Of a DNA stretch of 64,000 bases, positions 35,501 through 47,483 are shown piece after piece; position 1 is the stretch's first letter, and each line of letters opens with the position of its first letter. The stretch comes from Holacanthus passer (taxonomy: Eukaryota > Chordata > Actinopteri > Pomacanthidae), in assembly GCA_025331565.1 (NCBI GenBank), contig JAFREQ010000035.1, forward strand, positions 6,448,001 to 6,512,000. The letters run 5' to 3'. The translations under genes were made by a program, and so were the position numbers. The notes below the pieces were generated by a model. It had not been told where the DNA came from. It worked only from the letters and a program-made list of their open reading frames with translations, and did no database searches.

Positions 35501-38500
35501 AACTGAGTCAACAGGTTACCAAAAATCAAAAACATGAATGTGACTTACGTTCAATCTTCTTCTTGAGGCGAGGGCAGACAATAAACCAGACCACAATGGC
35601 AGTCAGCAGAGAGAAGCCCAATGAGATGAGCAGGATGCCCCACCAAGGGACCTTGTCAAATCCCAGCACTGAAGGACCGCCAGACAGACACACAAAAGCA
35701 AATAGAGAAAGGCAGTTTTAAAAAACAAGGCAGCAAGTGCTACCTTTCTTAGTGGACAACACAGAAAGTTGTACTGCATTAAAGCTGAAATACTAAACTT
35801 AAAACTGAGCAGTTTTATAAAACTATGTGAAATTCTAAGACAAGTTAGCATTCATAAGTCAACATGAGGTCATATCAGGACAAACCTGTATTTTATATAG
35901 TTGTTTAAAACATGAATGGCACCAATGGATGAAAATTGACTACAGGAAAAAGGACATCTGACCATGTGTGTCATCTTGTAGCTCAAGTTAACATTATATA
36001 CATGACTGCATTGCCTCATTGTGCCATGTCCTAGTTAAATATGGAAAGCATGTGTACCCCTAGATGTGACCAGTTATGTAACACCTAAAGGTGAAAGAGC
36101 AAAAATGTCACCATGACCCCAAAATGCCCTGCTAACGCTGCACATAGACAATGAGTTCCTTAAAAGGCAACATTACTTAAGGAGAAAAGGAGAAAAGGGA
36201 AAAAGGGGGGTGGGGGGGTTGGGGTCATTCACTGGAGCTGTTTGCTGTAGCAATAAGGGAACCCTCTTGCCAAGACTGCAGTAAAGCTGGTGCAGCAGAA
36301 GTAGATATAATGCAGCACATGCTGGCAAAAAGCAACTATTTAAATTTCCCTGGGGAAGCAGTCATCTTTGTCATACAGAGGATGCAATTCAGCAGTGTGG
36401 TTAGGAGAAAACAAAAACAAGTGCAGCTGAAAATTCCAACACCACCACCACCACCTCTGGTGAGGTGACCTTGGCTGTGCATAATTAAAAAACAAAAAAA
36501 ACCAAACTTCCACAAGCTTGGGACTGTTTGGGAAGTTTAAGATAAACAAAAGGAAATGAGGGCCAAGGCTAACCGATAAGTGTCTCGGTCGCCGTGTTCA
36601 TTAGAGGGCAGAGTCCACAGCGCACACTCTCCACTGAGTCACACTGCAGCATGACTGCAGAGCACCTAACTGATGTTTATTTAGTTACGCAATGGAAGCT
36701 CACTCCCTTCAGGACAGGAGAGGCATAAGAGGACAAACCGGAAGATGGCTCTGGAACAGCTGAGGCTCCTGCCTTCCACCGGACTCACATGTAGTGAGAC
36801 ATCAAGAGACAGGTGTGATTCAGCTAGCCATTACTTCCAGTAACACTCCAGGGAATTCAACAAAATAAAAAGGGACAAAAAAACAATCCTGGGAATGACA
36901 AAGGGGGCTGACAGCATTCACATGAATACTCTTTGTTACAGTGACTTGTGAGTAAGCAACTTCTTACAAAATATAAAAGAGGATTTAAAAACTAGCCTAG
37001 GTCTAGCCATCTGAAACACCCCCACACAAAGGGGTGAGTTTATACCACAGCCATGTAGTGGGATGAATAGGACTGCACAGGAAATTGAATTTAACCACAG
37101 CTGCGTTCCAAACCCCTCCCTAAAACCTCTGTATCCCGTGGCCTACGTTACACAATAGCATGGTTTGTTGTTTTTTTTCCACTACTATATATGTGCACCT
37201 CGCCACTAACCTCAATTACAGTAACAGTTAAAGTGGCAGTTTTGACTCACTTGGCAAAGAACCTTTGGTTATTTGTCCTCACTTTTGTCTGGGACCCAGG
37301 GAAGCACTTACCAAGAGTATTAGGATTAAGTGACAGCTGCATTAAGTATCAGCCCTGAAGCGATCTGTAAGCCCAGTGTTCACTCCTTACAAAAAATTTC
37401 CAGTCATGACAATAGCAGCCTCTGAAGACACTAAAGATATTGTTTCAAGACTATGGCTCAGGTTAAAATAAATCATGTATATTGAGATGTAAGAATCAGT
37501 TTCATGTTGCTGATTGTTTGGTGTTCCCAGAGCAACCAGTGCCACCGGGTGTTTGTTTTTCAGAGAGTAACCCAGGCAGAAAATTCGTATCCAGCTAAAC
37601 GCATTGAAGTTGATCAATTGAGGCTAGTGTGAGGGGGTCAAAATGTACTGTCACTATGACACTCAGCACTTTGAAACATACACTGGCATGGGATAGAAAA
37701 AAAAACCTGTTTAGACCTGCATATCTACAGGCTGTGACATTTCTGTGAAGGCCAGCAACAGGGACAGATTTTAGGGCAATTTCAGTAGATGTAGGGAATA
37801 GTTCCTGGTATCTCTGACATGGTCAAAAGTGTGGACTGTGATTTTATACCAACTTAGAAAGCCATAGGTCTTCATGTCGAAGTGACAAAGATTTGTGGAA
37901 CATTTTGAGAGGGTATGTATTATATCATAATTCTGTTTCTGGGTAAATTTTGGTTTTATAATGAATGAGGCTGCCGTGGAGTGACAGCAGAGTGATTTAT
38001 AAAGGTGGGAAGAACCCAAGTCACACCAGGCCTCATCTGTAAAGGATCGACAGCTGACCCTCAAATTCCTTGGCCCAAGTTGCATACACATGCTGACTTG
38101 AGGTCTGGCACTGGTGTATATATTGAGTGTAGGAATGTGCTGTGGGATGCCTGGTGTCCAATCGCACCACGATGATAGGATCTAGATCAGGGGAATGCTG
38201 AGTCCTATCGCAGGAAAAACCAAACATACTGTACTTAGTTGGCTGCAGATACCACTGTTGCATTAGAGTGCATATATCAGCAGTAATGAGCTGTTGTTGT
38301 TCTGTGTGCCAGTGTAGTATAGTACCTAAAACTGGGCCTGAATTAAATATGTCTGGGATGTCGGACTTTGAGAATTGAAAAAAAAAAAAGAATCATGGAT
38401 ACTGATACTGTCTTACTATAGGAAATTGAGCATGCAGGAAGTGAAGATGATCCTGAAATTAAACTGGCTCCACTGCAGCCTTGAGGCTTAACAATGCACT

Positions 38501-41500
38501 GGGTGTGTGCGTGCATGTGCTCACAATTTGCCCAAATCTTCAGCACATAGAATCCATGTCTATGAGAATATAGAAATAAGATGAAAGTCTATATTCAAAC
38601 TGTAATCTACACCCATCTTAATAGAAGATGCTGTCAGTTTGTTAGGGTGTCTGAAATGTAATCTCGCACCTTTTTCAATGTGAGGTACCCAAGTACAGGT
38701 CCTCATGTACAGTGTTGAGGTGTGAGGGACTTCACACGACTGTACAGAATGTGCCTGACTAAGCAGGGTTATGGGCTACGCTGGAACTGCAAGTGATCTC
38801 CTGTGAGTGTGCTGCTGATGTGCATGCACACATCAGCGCACCATATCTGGTCAAACTCTGGCCTGTAGCAGCCATTTAATGGCCCAGGCCAGCTAACATC
38901 TTGAACTGTTAGGCCCTGTAGAGAGAAGAACACAAAGGAGCAAAAGTTGCTCATTTAATGAAGAGATTCTGGAAGATGAAAAGCCAACAAGTATTCAGAT
39001 TGCATTACTATAGAAATTCTGAGCAGCAAAACAACTACAGGCAGTATACAACTATGACCATTTCCAACACCCTCTTTACTTCTCTTTTCCTCCTTCATGT
39101 CTGAAGGGCACAGACAGTGACGTCAAGAGTTAAGTGAAATCTTATTTCCATCTCCCTGTTGTGCTCCGCTCTAAAACTTCTTTCCAGCTATGACCCACAT
39201 AGAACCACAAGCAAGAGAGCCCCAAAAAAACATGTTAAAATAAACACAGCTTCTGTGAAAAATGGTAAACACAGTCTGGGTCAGTCTGGAATACGTGTGG
39301 GCATCCGTCTGTCTGAGGGAGCAGTTTATTTTAAGCTGTGGCTGTGGGCAGGCATGCAGAGCAAAATAACTCAAACAATGATACTCACTCGGAGCTCCAG
39401 TGAACATGATGGAGAACAGGTTGATTCCCATAGTCATGGCGTAAAAGACAGGCAGGGCCTTCAATCCATTAGGCACAGGGTCTTTCTACAGGGACAAAAC
39501 AGAGCACCACATCAGAAATCCAAACTGCTCTGCATGAACAGAAATGCTGCATTTTGCTGTCAGGTTACAACTGATGACATAGCAAGGGCATAGTGATAAT
39601 TTGAACATTGCTATATGATGCAAATAAGGAACTGCTTCAGGGAACAGTAGTTTTATTTTTACCACGTAACAAACGTTTCCTCAATATAATTTTGAGCAGG
39701 GACAAGTATAATGTTGAAACTGACCTAACTGGAAGATTCTTGTCTCACTCACAAAAACACATTATCTGCAAGCTGATAACAGCCAGCTTACCTTGTGTAA
39801 GATGAACATGCGCACAAAGTAGAAAACAATGCCTGACATTATTCCAGACAAAAGGGGACTCAGGAACCAGGAACCAACTGCAAATTAAAGAAACAGGAGT
39901 ATTGCAATTTAGTGGAAATGTAAACCCCATCTTCCTACTCGAAAACAATCATTTTCTTTTAGGAATTGCACTACCATTTTTTTTATAATAGGAAATGCAA
40001 TTCCTGTTGGGAAATAATCCAGACATCTCAGGTCAGTTCCCAGGTAAAGTTAACATTCTCTGGCTATTGGCAACATGGCTACCTGTGCTGTGGACAAGTA
40101 GGGTGGATCTTTTTACATTCATTCATCCGGTTTAGGCCACAACTGAATGACGTAAAACAGTCTATTTTTTGTAATCCAGTATTGTTTTTCTAAAAAGGGC
40201 AAACAGTCTGGTTTACATCAGGTTTGTGGTTTCTGTAGGAGAACATAGACCTGAAATCCACCATCTGATGCAACAAATGTGAGTAACAACTTAAGAAATT
40301 AGTACCTTTACTGTATATTCCTGAAAATCTGTGAGTAAACTTGACTCATTCTCTCGGACATGGTTTGACAGCAGCCCACTCCAATCTTCCAACACATTAG
40401 TGAGTACTGGAATCACTACACATTTATATATCAAATACATTCCATATTGTATCTGTTGTAGATTTGGCTCTCAACCTGAAATGGTCAGTCATAAATTTCT
40501 AACAGTGGATTGTTGACCTGGATACTGAAGGCCCTCAACACAGACAACACACTGTCTAATGTATTATGATAACACTGCATCACTGGTCACACCCTGCCAT
40601 TACTCTAACATAGTCTGTGATGCAATTTAACCAAACAGTAAGGACGTTTCTAGGTCAGATGATTAGAGTGCCTGACTTACCGATACGAAGGAGTTCAAAC
40701 CATTTGACTCCCTGCTGGCCTCTGGCAACAAGCGAGAAGCCGATAGTAGCACCAACAATGCAGTGTGTTCCAGAGATGGGGAGCTTAAGAAAAGAGGCGG
40801 CCAGCTGCCACACAGCAGAACCTAATGAGAATAAATAAATCGACCACATTAGACTAGACGTGCTGACCTCATCTCAGCTTTTCACATACCTTTTCAGACA
40901 ACTTTCAAAATCAGCAAAAGGACACATTAATACATTAGAGGGTCAACTGTGTCATAACACTGTGAAACCAGTGAAAATTGAATACTTTTAAACTTTTTAA
41001 AACATTTGTTTACACACTTTTTTTTATTTAGACAGTTGGAATCAGAAAAAAGTTAAAATAAAAAACTATTTGAAAATGATCCAATAATGCCCTGTTCGTT
41101 TGACTACATTTCCGAGTTGTAAGAACCAAACAGTGCCAAGCCCTACATGTCATCAAGCTCTGTTCACAGGGTTCAATGGCCACAGGTCTAATTGCATACA
41201 AGATAAGGTACCCATACTCACCAAACATGGCACTGATGGATCCAGCCATCAACACATGCTCAGAGCCATTGTACATGCCCACGTCGACAATACCCTTGCG
41301 GATGGTTTCACTCACTTTGGCCCCAAGGAGCACAGAGCCTAGGGTCTCAAACACTGTGGCCAGAATGCATGCCTGTCGCAAGGTGACCACTCCAGAGCCC
41401 ACGGCTGTGCCAAATGAGTTGGCAACATCATTGGCACCCACAGAAAAGGCTAAGACGAAGGCAATGATGAAGCCAACAATCAGCAGCCACATGTACTCTG

Positions 41501-41570
41501 TCAGAGCAGTATGGGTCGCTAGCCCTACTGTGCTGGCCAGTATTATTGCAGTCGCAGTTGTCGAAACCAT
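32501..41570 (-). CDS. slc20a1: Sodium-dependent phosphate transporter PiT-1, 10 coding exons
   Basis: Plasma-membrane Na+/Pi symporter of the PiT (SLC20) family. Coding exons: 41222-41570, 40681-40821, 39792-39877, 39389-39485, 35549-35668, 34127-34408, 33395-34034, 33105-33290, 32888-32972, 32501-32656; 713 residues (human PiT-1 679). Both PiT signature repeats are present: FSVGANDVANSFGTAVGSG in exon 1, and FGSFAHGGNDV/SNAIGPL across exons 7-8. The pair PISGTHCIVGATIGFSL (exon 2) and LPVSTTHCKVGSVV (exons 9-10) are the duplicated helices. The central loop keeps SQYHTVHKDSGLYKDLLHKLHLAKVGDC and RMDSYTSYCNAV, which favour PiT-1 over PiT-2. The extra length is in the loop: an 18-codon duplication and a Q/N-rich stretch. 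A start exon acceptor at 41580 implies at least one upstream noncoding exon. Confidence 0.95.
33885..34025 (-). repeat. Q/N-rich repeats in slc20a1 exon 7
   Basis: The loop reads as imperfect copies of a Q-V-Q-x-N-N unit (QVQSN, QVQVNN, QVQHSN, QVQFNN, QVQFNN). At DNA level, related 24-27 base units are visible (TTGTTGAATTGGACCTGATT). The matching human segment is shorter and less repetitive. Confidence 0.75.
34152..34244 (-). repeat. 54-bp tandem duplication in slc20a1 exon 6
   Basis: Thirty bases at 34153-34182 recur identically at 34207-34236, 54 bases apart. In protein this gives VAFDIGDSDD twice, each preceded by ER(R/K). It is in frame and lies in the cytosolic loop. Confidence 0.85.
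38814..38839. repeat. Small inverted repeat in slc20a1 intron
   Basis: GCTGATGTG and CACATCAGC form a 9-bp stem around a 6-7 base loop. The loop and stem are too short for a microRNA precursor. No function is claimed. Confidence 0.4.
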
Positions 41571-43400
41571 GATTGTACACTAAAGAAATTGCTTCACAAT
41601 CTTAAAGGGAATGAATGCCTGTCAAAATAGTTATTTATATAATGCTATTTCTAAGCAGCAGCTAGTAAAATAAAGAGGTAAATGGTAAAATAAATAATTA
41701 AATTTTATTTAGGCCCACCTGTTTTAACAGGATTTCTGAGATTTAGCAGTGCAAACTTGTAATGCGTTTATCTGGCACAGACCAGAAAACAATTAAGGTA
41801 AACAGAGGTATAGTGTGGGCTTATTGCTATCCTGTAATTATACTAGATCTGTTGTTGTTGCTTTGGTGCTGAGCTATTAAGCAGAGTGAACAGACAGCCA
41901 TTGTGCAACTGTAACTGCAGATGAGCAGGGGTACATTCTGAAAAGACAAAAGACAGAACAGGCCTGTTTTAATAACAGATTATTATCATACCATCTTCAC
42001 GTAAAAGCAGACAGAAAAGATACTGACAACACTAAGGAAACGAATGAATGTCACGAAGGGTTTCACATGGGGGAAATCAGCTTCTTTAAAGACTGAATCA
42101 GATAAAACAACGTAAGAAGCGTGGACAAACCAGTAGTAAACGCATGAACCGGAAGGCGGACCTCTAGAAGCTGCCCATCCTAAAAGCCCGACGAGAAGCC
42201 ATTTTTGGTAAATGTCGCAGGAAGGAACTAGAGGTTATATCATACCAGCGTGCTCTAATATTACTCAGATTATTCACTCATTTCATGGTTTATCGTCGTT
42301 TTGGTGAGCATGCTTGACCATAAAGGCCATTAAAGGTGAAGGAGCGTCTCATCAATAGGAGATATAATCGCTGCTTGCACACGTGTCGTCATCCATTCAT
42401 ATAACGCGGATCTGTTCACCGTCTGTTCGAGCAAATGTAGAACAGAAGCAGCTCGACCGGTTTAGACTCGACAGTAAGACTTTAATTTGTCGTTGCAGCC
42501 GCTATAATACGCTACTGAGCCCATTCAGTTTTAATTGCGTTTGACGTGGTTTATCGTAAAAGAAAGCGACGCAACCGGATGTAGCTCATTTTAGGGAACA
42601 CAAACGCTACCTCTAAGTGACCGGGTGGACAGTCACCGTGTGTGTGTGTGTGTGTGTGTCTCGATCCAGTTTTAATGACCTGAAGTATGTGTTGGACAGA
42701 TGGTCAATACTGCTAACATTAGCTTGACAAAAACGTAAAGGACAGTGTTCATCGCGCTTTTAACCTTGGTTTGAGCCAAGCGTTAACTTATACAAGCCTA
42801 ACGTTAACGGCATCTAACAATCAACAACATAACAACCAAAACATACGTCTATCGTGGTCAAATAATATGTTTAACCTACAATAACGTTAAGTCTCAGCTT
42901 GTACGAGCTAGCAAACACATGAGTGTAGCATGTACGTAGCACAATGGTTTAACACTCCGGCTAACATTAGCATTAGATTTACGTTACCACCAATTTATCT
43001 TGTTATTTATAATTGCGATATTTAGTAAGTCCCCATAAACAGCTTTTTCTTCTGTCAGTAAGTCTAAATCACAAAACTTACCACACGTTGCAGTTTTCAG
43101 TCTTGTGAAGAAATAGTGCCTGCTAGCCGGTAAGCTAATTAGCGCGCGCGCACACACAGACGTTACGATAGCGCGCGCGGGATAATGGAAAAAATTACAC
43201 CGATTATCAAATATATCTCCTAAAAAGAGCTGCCTGTCGGTAAAAATAAAGTGACTACGACACACGAAAAAGCTATTTTACGATTATCTGATTCGATGTA
43301 AAAAAAAAATAAGTTCCGTCTTTTTCAGAAGCCAGAAACGTCTCAGTTTGAATGAGAGCGTCGCTGCCGCATGTGGGGAACTTGTTCGTGCCGGTGAGCG
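41571..43400 (-). promoter_or_regulatory. slc20a1 first intron, noncoding exon and CpG-rich promoter
   Basis: The ATG exon begins at 41579 with acceptor TTTCTTTAG. A matching donor, GTG/GTAAGT, follows base 43083 on the minus strand, so a noncoding first exon probably lies above 43083. The region 42100-43400 is CpG-containing, including GCGCGCGC runs at about 43142 and 43171. A second promoter within 42120-42600 cannot be excluded. Confidence 0.45.
42639..42659. repeat. (GT)n microsatellite
   Basis: About ten GT units in the slc20a1 upstream region. Confidence 0.85.
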
Positions 43401-43910
43401 GAACAGGGGCGTCTTTTTTTTATTGGCTACACCCTTCGGGAAGCACCACCCACCTGTCAGCAAGCACCGCCCCCCTGTCAGGAAGACTTTCTGTCCCTTC
43501 TTTTAACTCATCATGTGTTCAGTGGGTGGATGTAGTGCTCGTCAGAAGATCCTTCTTATGCAACAATACTTTTCTCTTCTGTGTATTCCTTCACGTTTAT
43601 TTACCCACAAACACTCCTTCTAAAACACTACTACACTTTAAAATAACACATACTGTCCATTACTGTAGTATTGGGTCACTTCACTAACATACTTTTATAT
43701 TCAATGCCTGTACACACATTACAATATTTTACATACATGCATATCTGCATCTGTATACATACCTATGGAAGGTGTACATACAACGGGGAATGTAAACAAG
43801 TACATTTACTCAAGTACTATACTCCCTATTTTCGAGGTACTTGTATTTTACTTAAGTATTCCTTTAAAAGTATTAAAGTTAGTATAAAAGTATTTCCTTT
43901 TTCCATTCTT

Positions 43911-44075
43911 ATGATATTGAACTACTTAACAGCTTCCATGAGCAATTTCAAATAAAATGTGATGAATCCAGCAAACACAGGGCCTGGAGGGCTAAATGAA
44001 GTATTTCCCACCCATGTAGTGTAAGAACTGTGACTATGGTAGGATAATATAATGACACTGTAGTTAAAAATGTGT
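43911..44075 (+). repeat. Diverged direct repeat, copy A
   Basis: Shares ordered blocks with copy B at 45750: TTCATGAGCAA-like, AAATGTGATGA, AGCAAAC.CAGGGC.TGGAGG, GAAGTATTTC and TAATGACA.TGTAGT.AAAAAT. Similarity extends over about 160 bases with small indels. Family unknown. Confidence 0.65.
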
Positions 44076-45749
44076 AAAGTGTACTGCACATACTGGGTAT
44101 GTATATTGTACATTTATAATTATATACAAAACTTATAGTGGGCTTTTAAAGGGTTGGGGTTAGGGTATATAACCTATGCTATAGGTTAGACACATTAATA
44201 TATATATATATAACTAATAATAATCCAAACATGTAATATTTGGATAATATAATACTGACATTTTTCTGCATAATGAGTGCTCTTACTTCTGACATTTCAC
44301 TTTTTACTGTTAATAGGCTCCATGTTTACTTAGTGAACATTGTGGATGTATGAATCATAGTTATAATGGAGTGTTTTTACACTGTGACATTTTATGGATT
44401 TGATTACTTTTTCCACTATCCCTTGTGTAATCCATCTATTTACCTATCGCTCATAAAACTATAGCTGTTATCCTTACATGTTTGACCACATTTCAAACAT
44501 AACCTTGAAGGGAAAAGAAAGGAAGCCATTTCAAGATAAAACTGTGCGGGAAAACACCCGGTCGTATTGCAGTTAAACGCACCACAGAAGACTTGTTTTT
44601 CATTCAAGCGCTTCCGACCGGAAATGATCGTAGCATTCACCTTCCAACAAAATCTTTTTCTTTAGTGACTGTTTGATTAAGTCCAAGTGAACGTGGTATC
44701 ATGAATGGAAGAAGTGCTCAATGAGAATAGCAAATTATGTTTGGCTGATTAACTCGTTGTTTAGTCAAAACGTGTTTCGTATTTGCACGACAGCAACGAG
44801 AAGAACTGTGAGAATTCACTAAAGGTTATTTATTTACGTGGGATAATGTTGTTATAACAGCATACACAATTATTATTTTATCACTCCCTCCATTGTCTCT
44901 CCCTAATTGACGTCACTTCTTTTGAGGGGTCATGGAAAATTTTCTCATTCCCAATCTATTGGGAAATGTTTAGGGTCGGCCATGATTATTATAATTACGA
45001 GTCTTGTCATAGCACGTGAAGGCAGCATTTCACAAAGAAGGGAGTGGCGATTTATGTTCCAAAAGCGCCTAATCGGAAAGTTTTGCATTCGCAGTTTTCA
45101 TAAATCCATTCGAAACTTCAAAATATATCATTTGTGTCCTCTTTAACTCCTTCAGCCAAACATAGCAGTTTCTTGCCGTAATAATAAGCCTCCTTGTTTG
45201 CTCCCTTGCCAGTGTTTTTCTAGCTTACACACCAGTAGTTATGAATAGGCTACATCATAGACCTAATTCGAACAAATTACAGTGTCAGGCTGTTTCATTT
45301 TAAACTTTATGGTCAATGGTCAAATGTCAGACTCACACAGAGGACACCTGACTGGATATTACCATTTTCTTTAATGCAATATATCCTACGCCCTGTATGC
45401 AAATCAAGGAATCAAGGTCATATATTTGCATTTTACAGTACAGGGTTGCACAATGAAATGCATGTTGTAAACCCAGTCATGCATCACATGCAGAACATAT
45501 ATACAAATATTTTCATTTAGAATATAACAGAATAAAATAAAACAATATGTACAAGTTTTATATACATATATACCTATACATGCGTAGAGAGTTTAACTGT
45601 ATATATTTTTCATGTACAAATAAATATTACTACAATAACTCCCTGGAGCAGAAAAGTAATTATTGTGTGGATGTGTTTGCTTTGGGGATAAGTAAACTGA
45701 GATAGATACGCATGCTGTGTTCTTTCAAAGCATCTTGCCTCATGGTCTT

Positions 45750-45912
45750 ATGACACTGAACTCCTTCACAGCTTTCATGAGCAAGACACACATGACTTCA
45801 AAATAAATGTGATGAGTCAAGCAAACTCAGGGCTTGGAGGGTGACATAAAGTATTTCTTCTGGTTACACCTACTTCATCAATGTAATGACAGTGTAGTCA
45901 AAAATAATGCTA
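45750..45912 (+). repeat. Diverged direct repeat, copy B
   Basis: Second copy of the block at 43911 in the same orientation, about 1.84 kb away, with a 10-15 base insertion after the first block. It may be an interspersed repeat family or a local duplication. Confidence 0.65.
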
Positions 45913-46700
45913 TACTAGATTGTGCTAATATTTAGGTCATTTCATTACCTCTGGTCTATTTTGTTTGTTAAGGGTTTTAGGCTGCTCAAGATAACTGGGA
46001 TAACAGGGTTGGACAAAGGGAATTGCAATACATTAGACTTTTGCTTTCAATGATTCCTGGGGAGCCTAAAAATACTATAGTTTATTTGATACATTTAATT
46101 CACTGATACATTTTTTTGCATACAGTATCTCTGCTGATCAAAACCACTGAGCCCAGTTCTCTCATGTATCTATGTTTAAGCTTTATTTGTGCCATTTTTA
46201 AACTTTGTACAGATAAGTAAGCTTGTATGCAGGACTCCGGACTGATCTATGGCAGCATCTTTCCCCCTGCATGGCTAAACAGCGCCATCTAACGTTGATT
46301 ACTCTCATAACACTTTGATCATGAAGAGTTATTCCTCTGCACATATTTTTACGTAATATTAGTTATTACGTAATTAGCTATACTTCCTCTGAATTTTACA
46401 TTGAGGAAGTGTTTGGTCAAGAAGCAACAATTAATTACTGCTCCTTCCCCAGTTATAACACAAATACAAAATAATTCATATTGAATTATTTCTTTTTTTT
46501 AATCAGAACAGTTGTAGGGGTTAAAATGCTTGAAATGAAACTGTAGACATAAAATACATATATACATAATTCCAGATAATAAAATATGTTCATTTAGCCA
46601 CAAGTTTAACTCGTGTCTTGTGAAATATTGCATTCTGTAACAGACCGTTTCAACTCAAACACACGTGGTGAGTCGTCGCTTTGCACTTGTGACTTTGGCT

Positions 46701-47483
46701 TTGAACATCCACGCTGAGGGGCGGCTCTCACTTCCTGTATGGTTTCGGCTCTATGTAGACTCTGATCATGGGCGAGCTTCGAAACTTCTCCTACTCAAAT
46801 ATAGCGGCTAACCTCAGTCAAAATCTGATCCCAGATCATCAAAGAAACCTGAGCTTTGGTAAAGTCCAGTAGTAATCCAGTGAAGCTGGACAAGCGCACA
46901 TGCTGGTGCCCGAGCGGCTCATGTTAAAGACAGGCTCCCGCTCGGACCAATCAGATTTGCCTCAGAATAACAACTATCCAATTAACGCTCCGCTTTACAA
47001 CTTGTAAGGCGGGATTTCCGAGTGGGCGTGTGAGAGACAGCAGCAAGAGGAGGTCAAATGCGCTGCAGGAGTTTGTAAAACGCGAGGCTGTCTCCAGCTA
47101 CACAGGTAGATAATCGTATTAGAGTTACAGTGGACGATATACTTCACTGTGCGGTTATTAAAGTCTAGATTTAAGAATAAGTGCGGCGGTGTCGGGGTGT
47201 AGTTTGTCCGCGTCGCACTAGTAGCAGTTAACATAGATATCGTTAGCTAGCTTAGATGCTAACTTTACATGTCGCGTGTTCCTACACAGCTCAGTAATCA
47301 ACGTTATAATCAGAGTAAAATGACGACTTTTGCCAGCCAAAGGTCCGTTTTATCATATGTTTAAAGGTATTGAAAGGTGCATCTCTGCAGACTATTGGCT
47401 TTGACTGTGGCATCCATTAGCTAGCTACTGAACTTCGCTGGTATCTGTTTTGTCTTTGGAAACTTGTCACGGTCACGACTGTA
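46701..47483 (+). promoter_or_regulatory. stard7 promoter and 5' leader
   Basis: GC content rises and CpGs are frequent from about 46670. A possible noncoding exon ends at CACAG/GTAGAT (about 47105), but no acceptor was confirmed, so the leader could also be unspliced. No TATA box was seen. Confidence 0.4.

Larger units (their letters stand above)
43401..46700. other. Head-to-head gap, slc20a1 / stard7
   Basis: AT-rich DNA with no supported coding frame. It contains a diverged pair of direct repeats (about 43911-44075 and 45750-45912) and a TA microsatellite near 44198. Confidence 0.5.

Noticed and set aside
38794..38918. Possible extra cassette exon in a large slc20a1 intron (frame LTVQDVSWPGPLNG...)
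   Set aside because: An acceptor-like TCTCTACAG precedes it, but the sequence has no match in PiT proteins, and flanking coding exons already join in phase without it.
39159..39593. 144-codon plus-strand frame
   Set aside because: It is antisense to slc20a1 exon 4 and its flanking introns; no coding features of its own.
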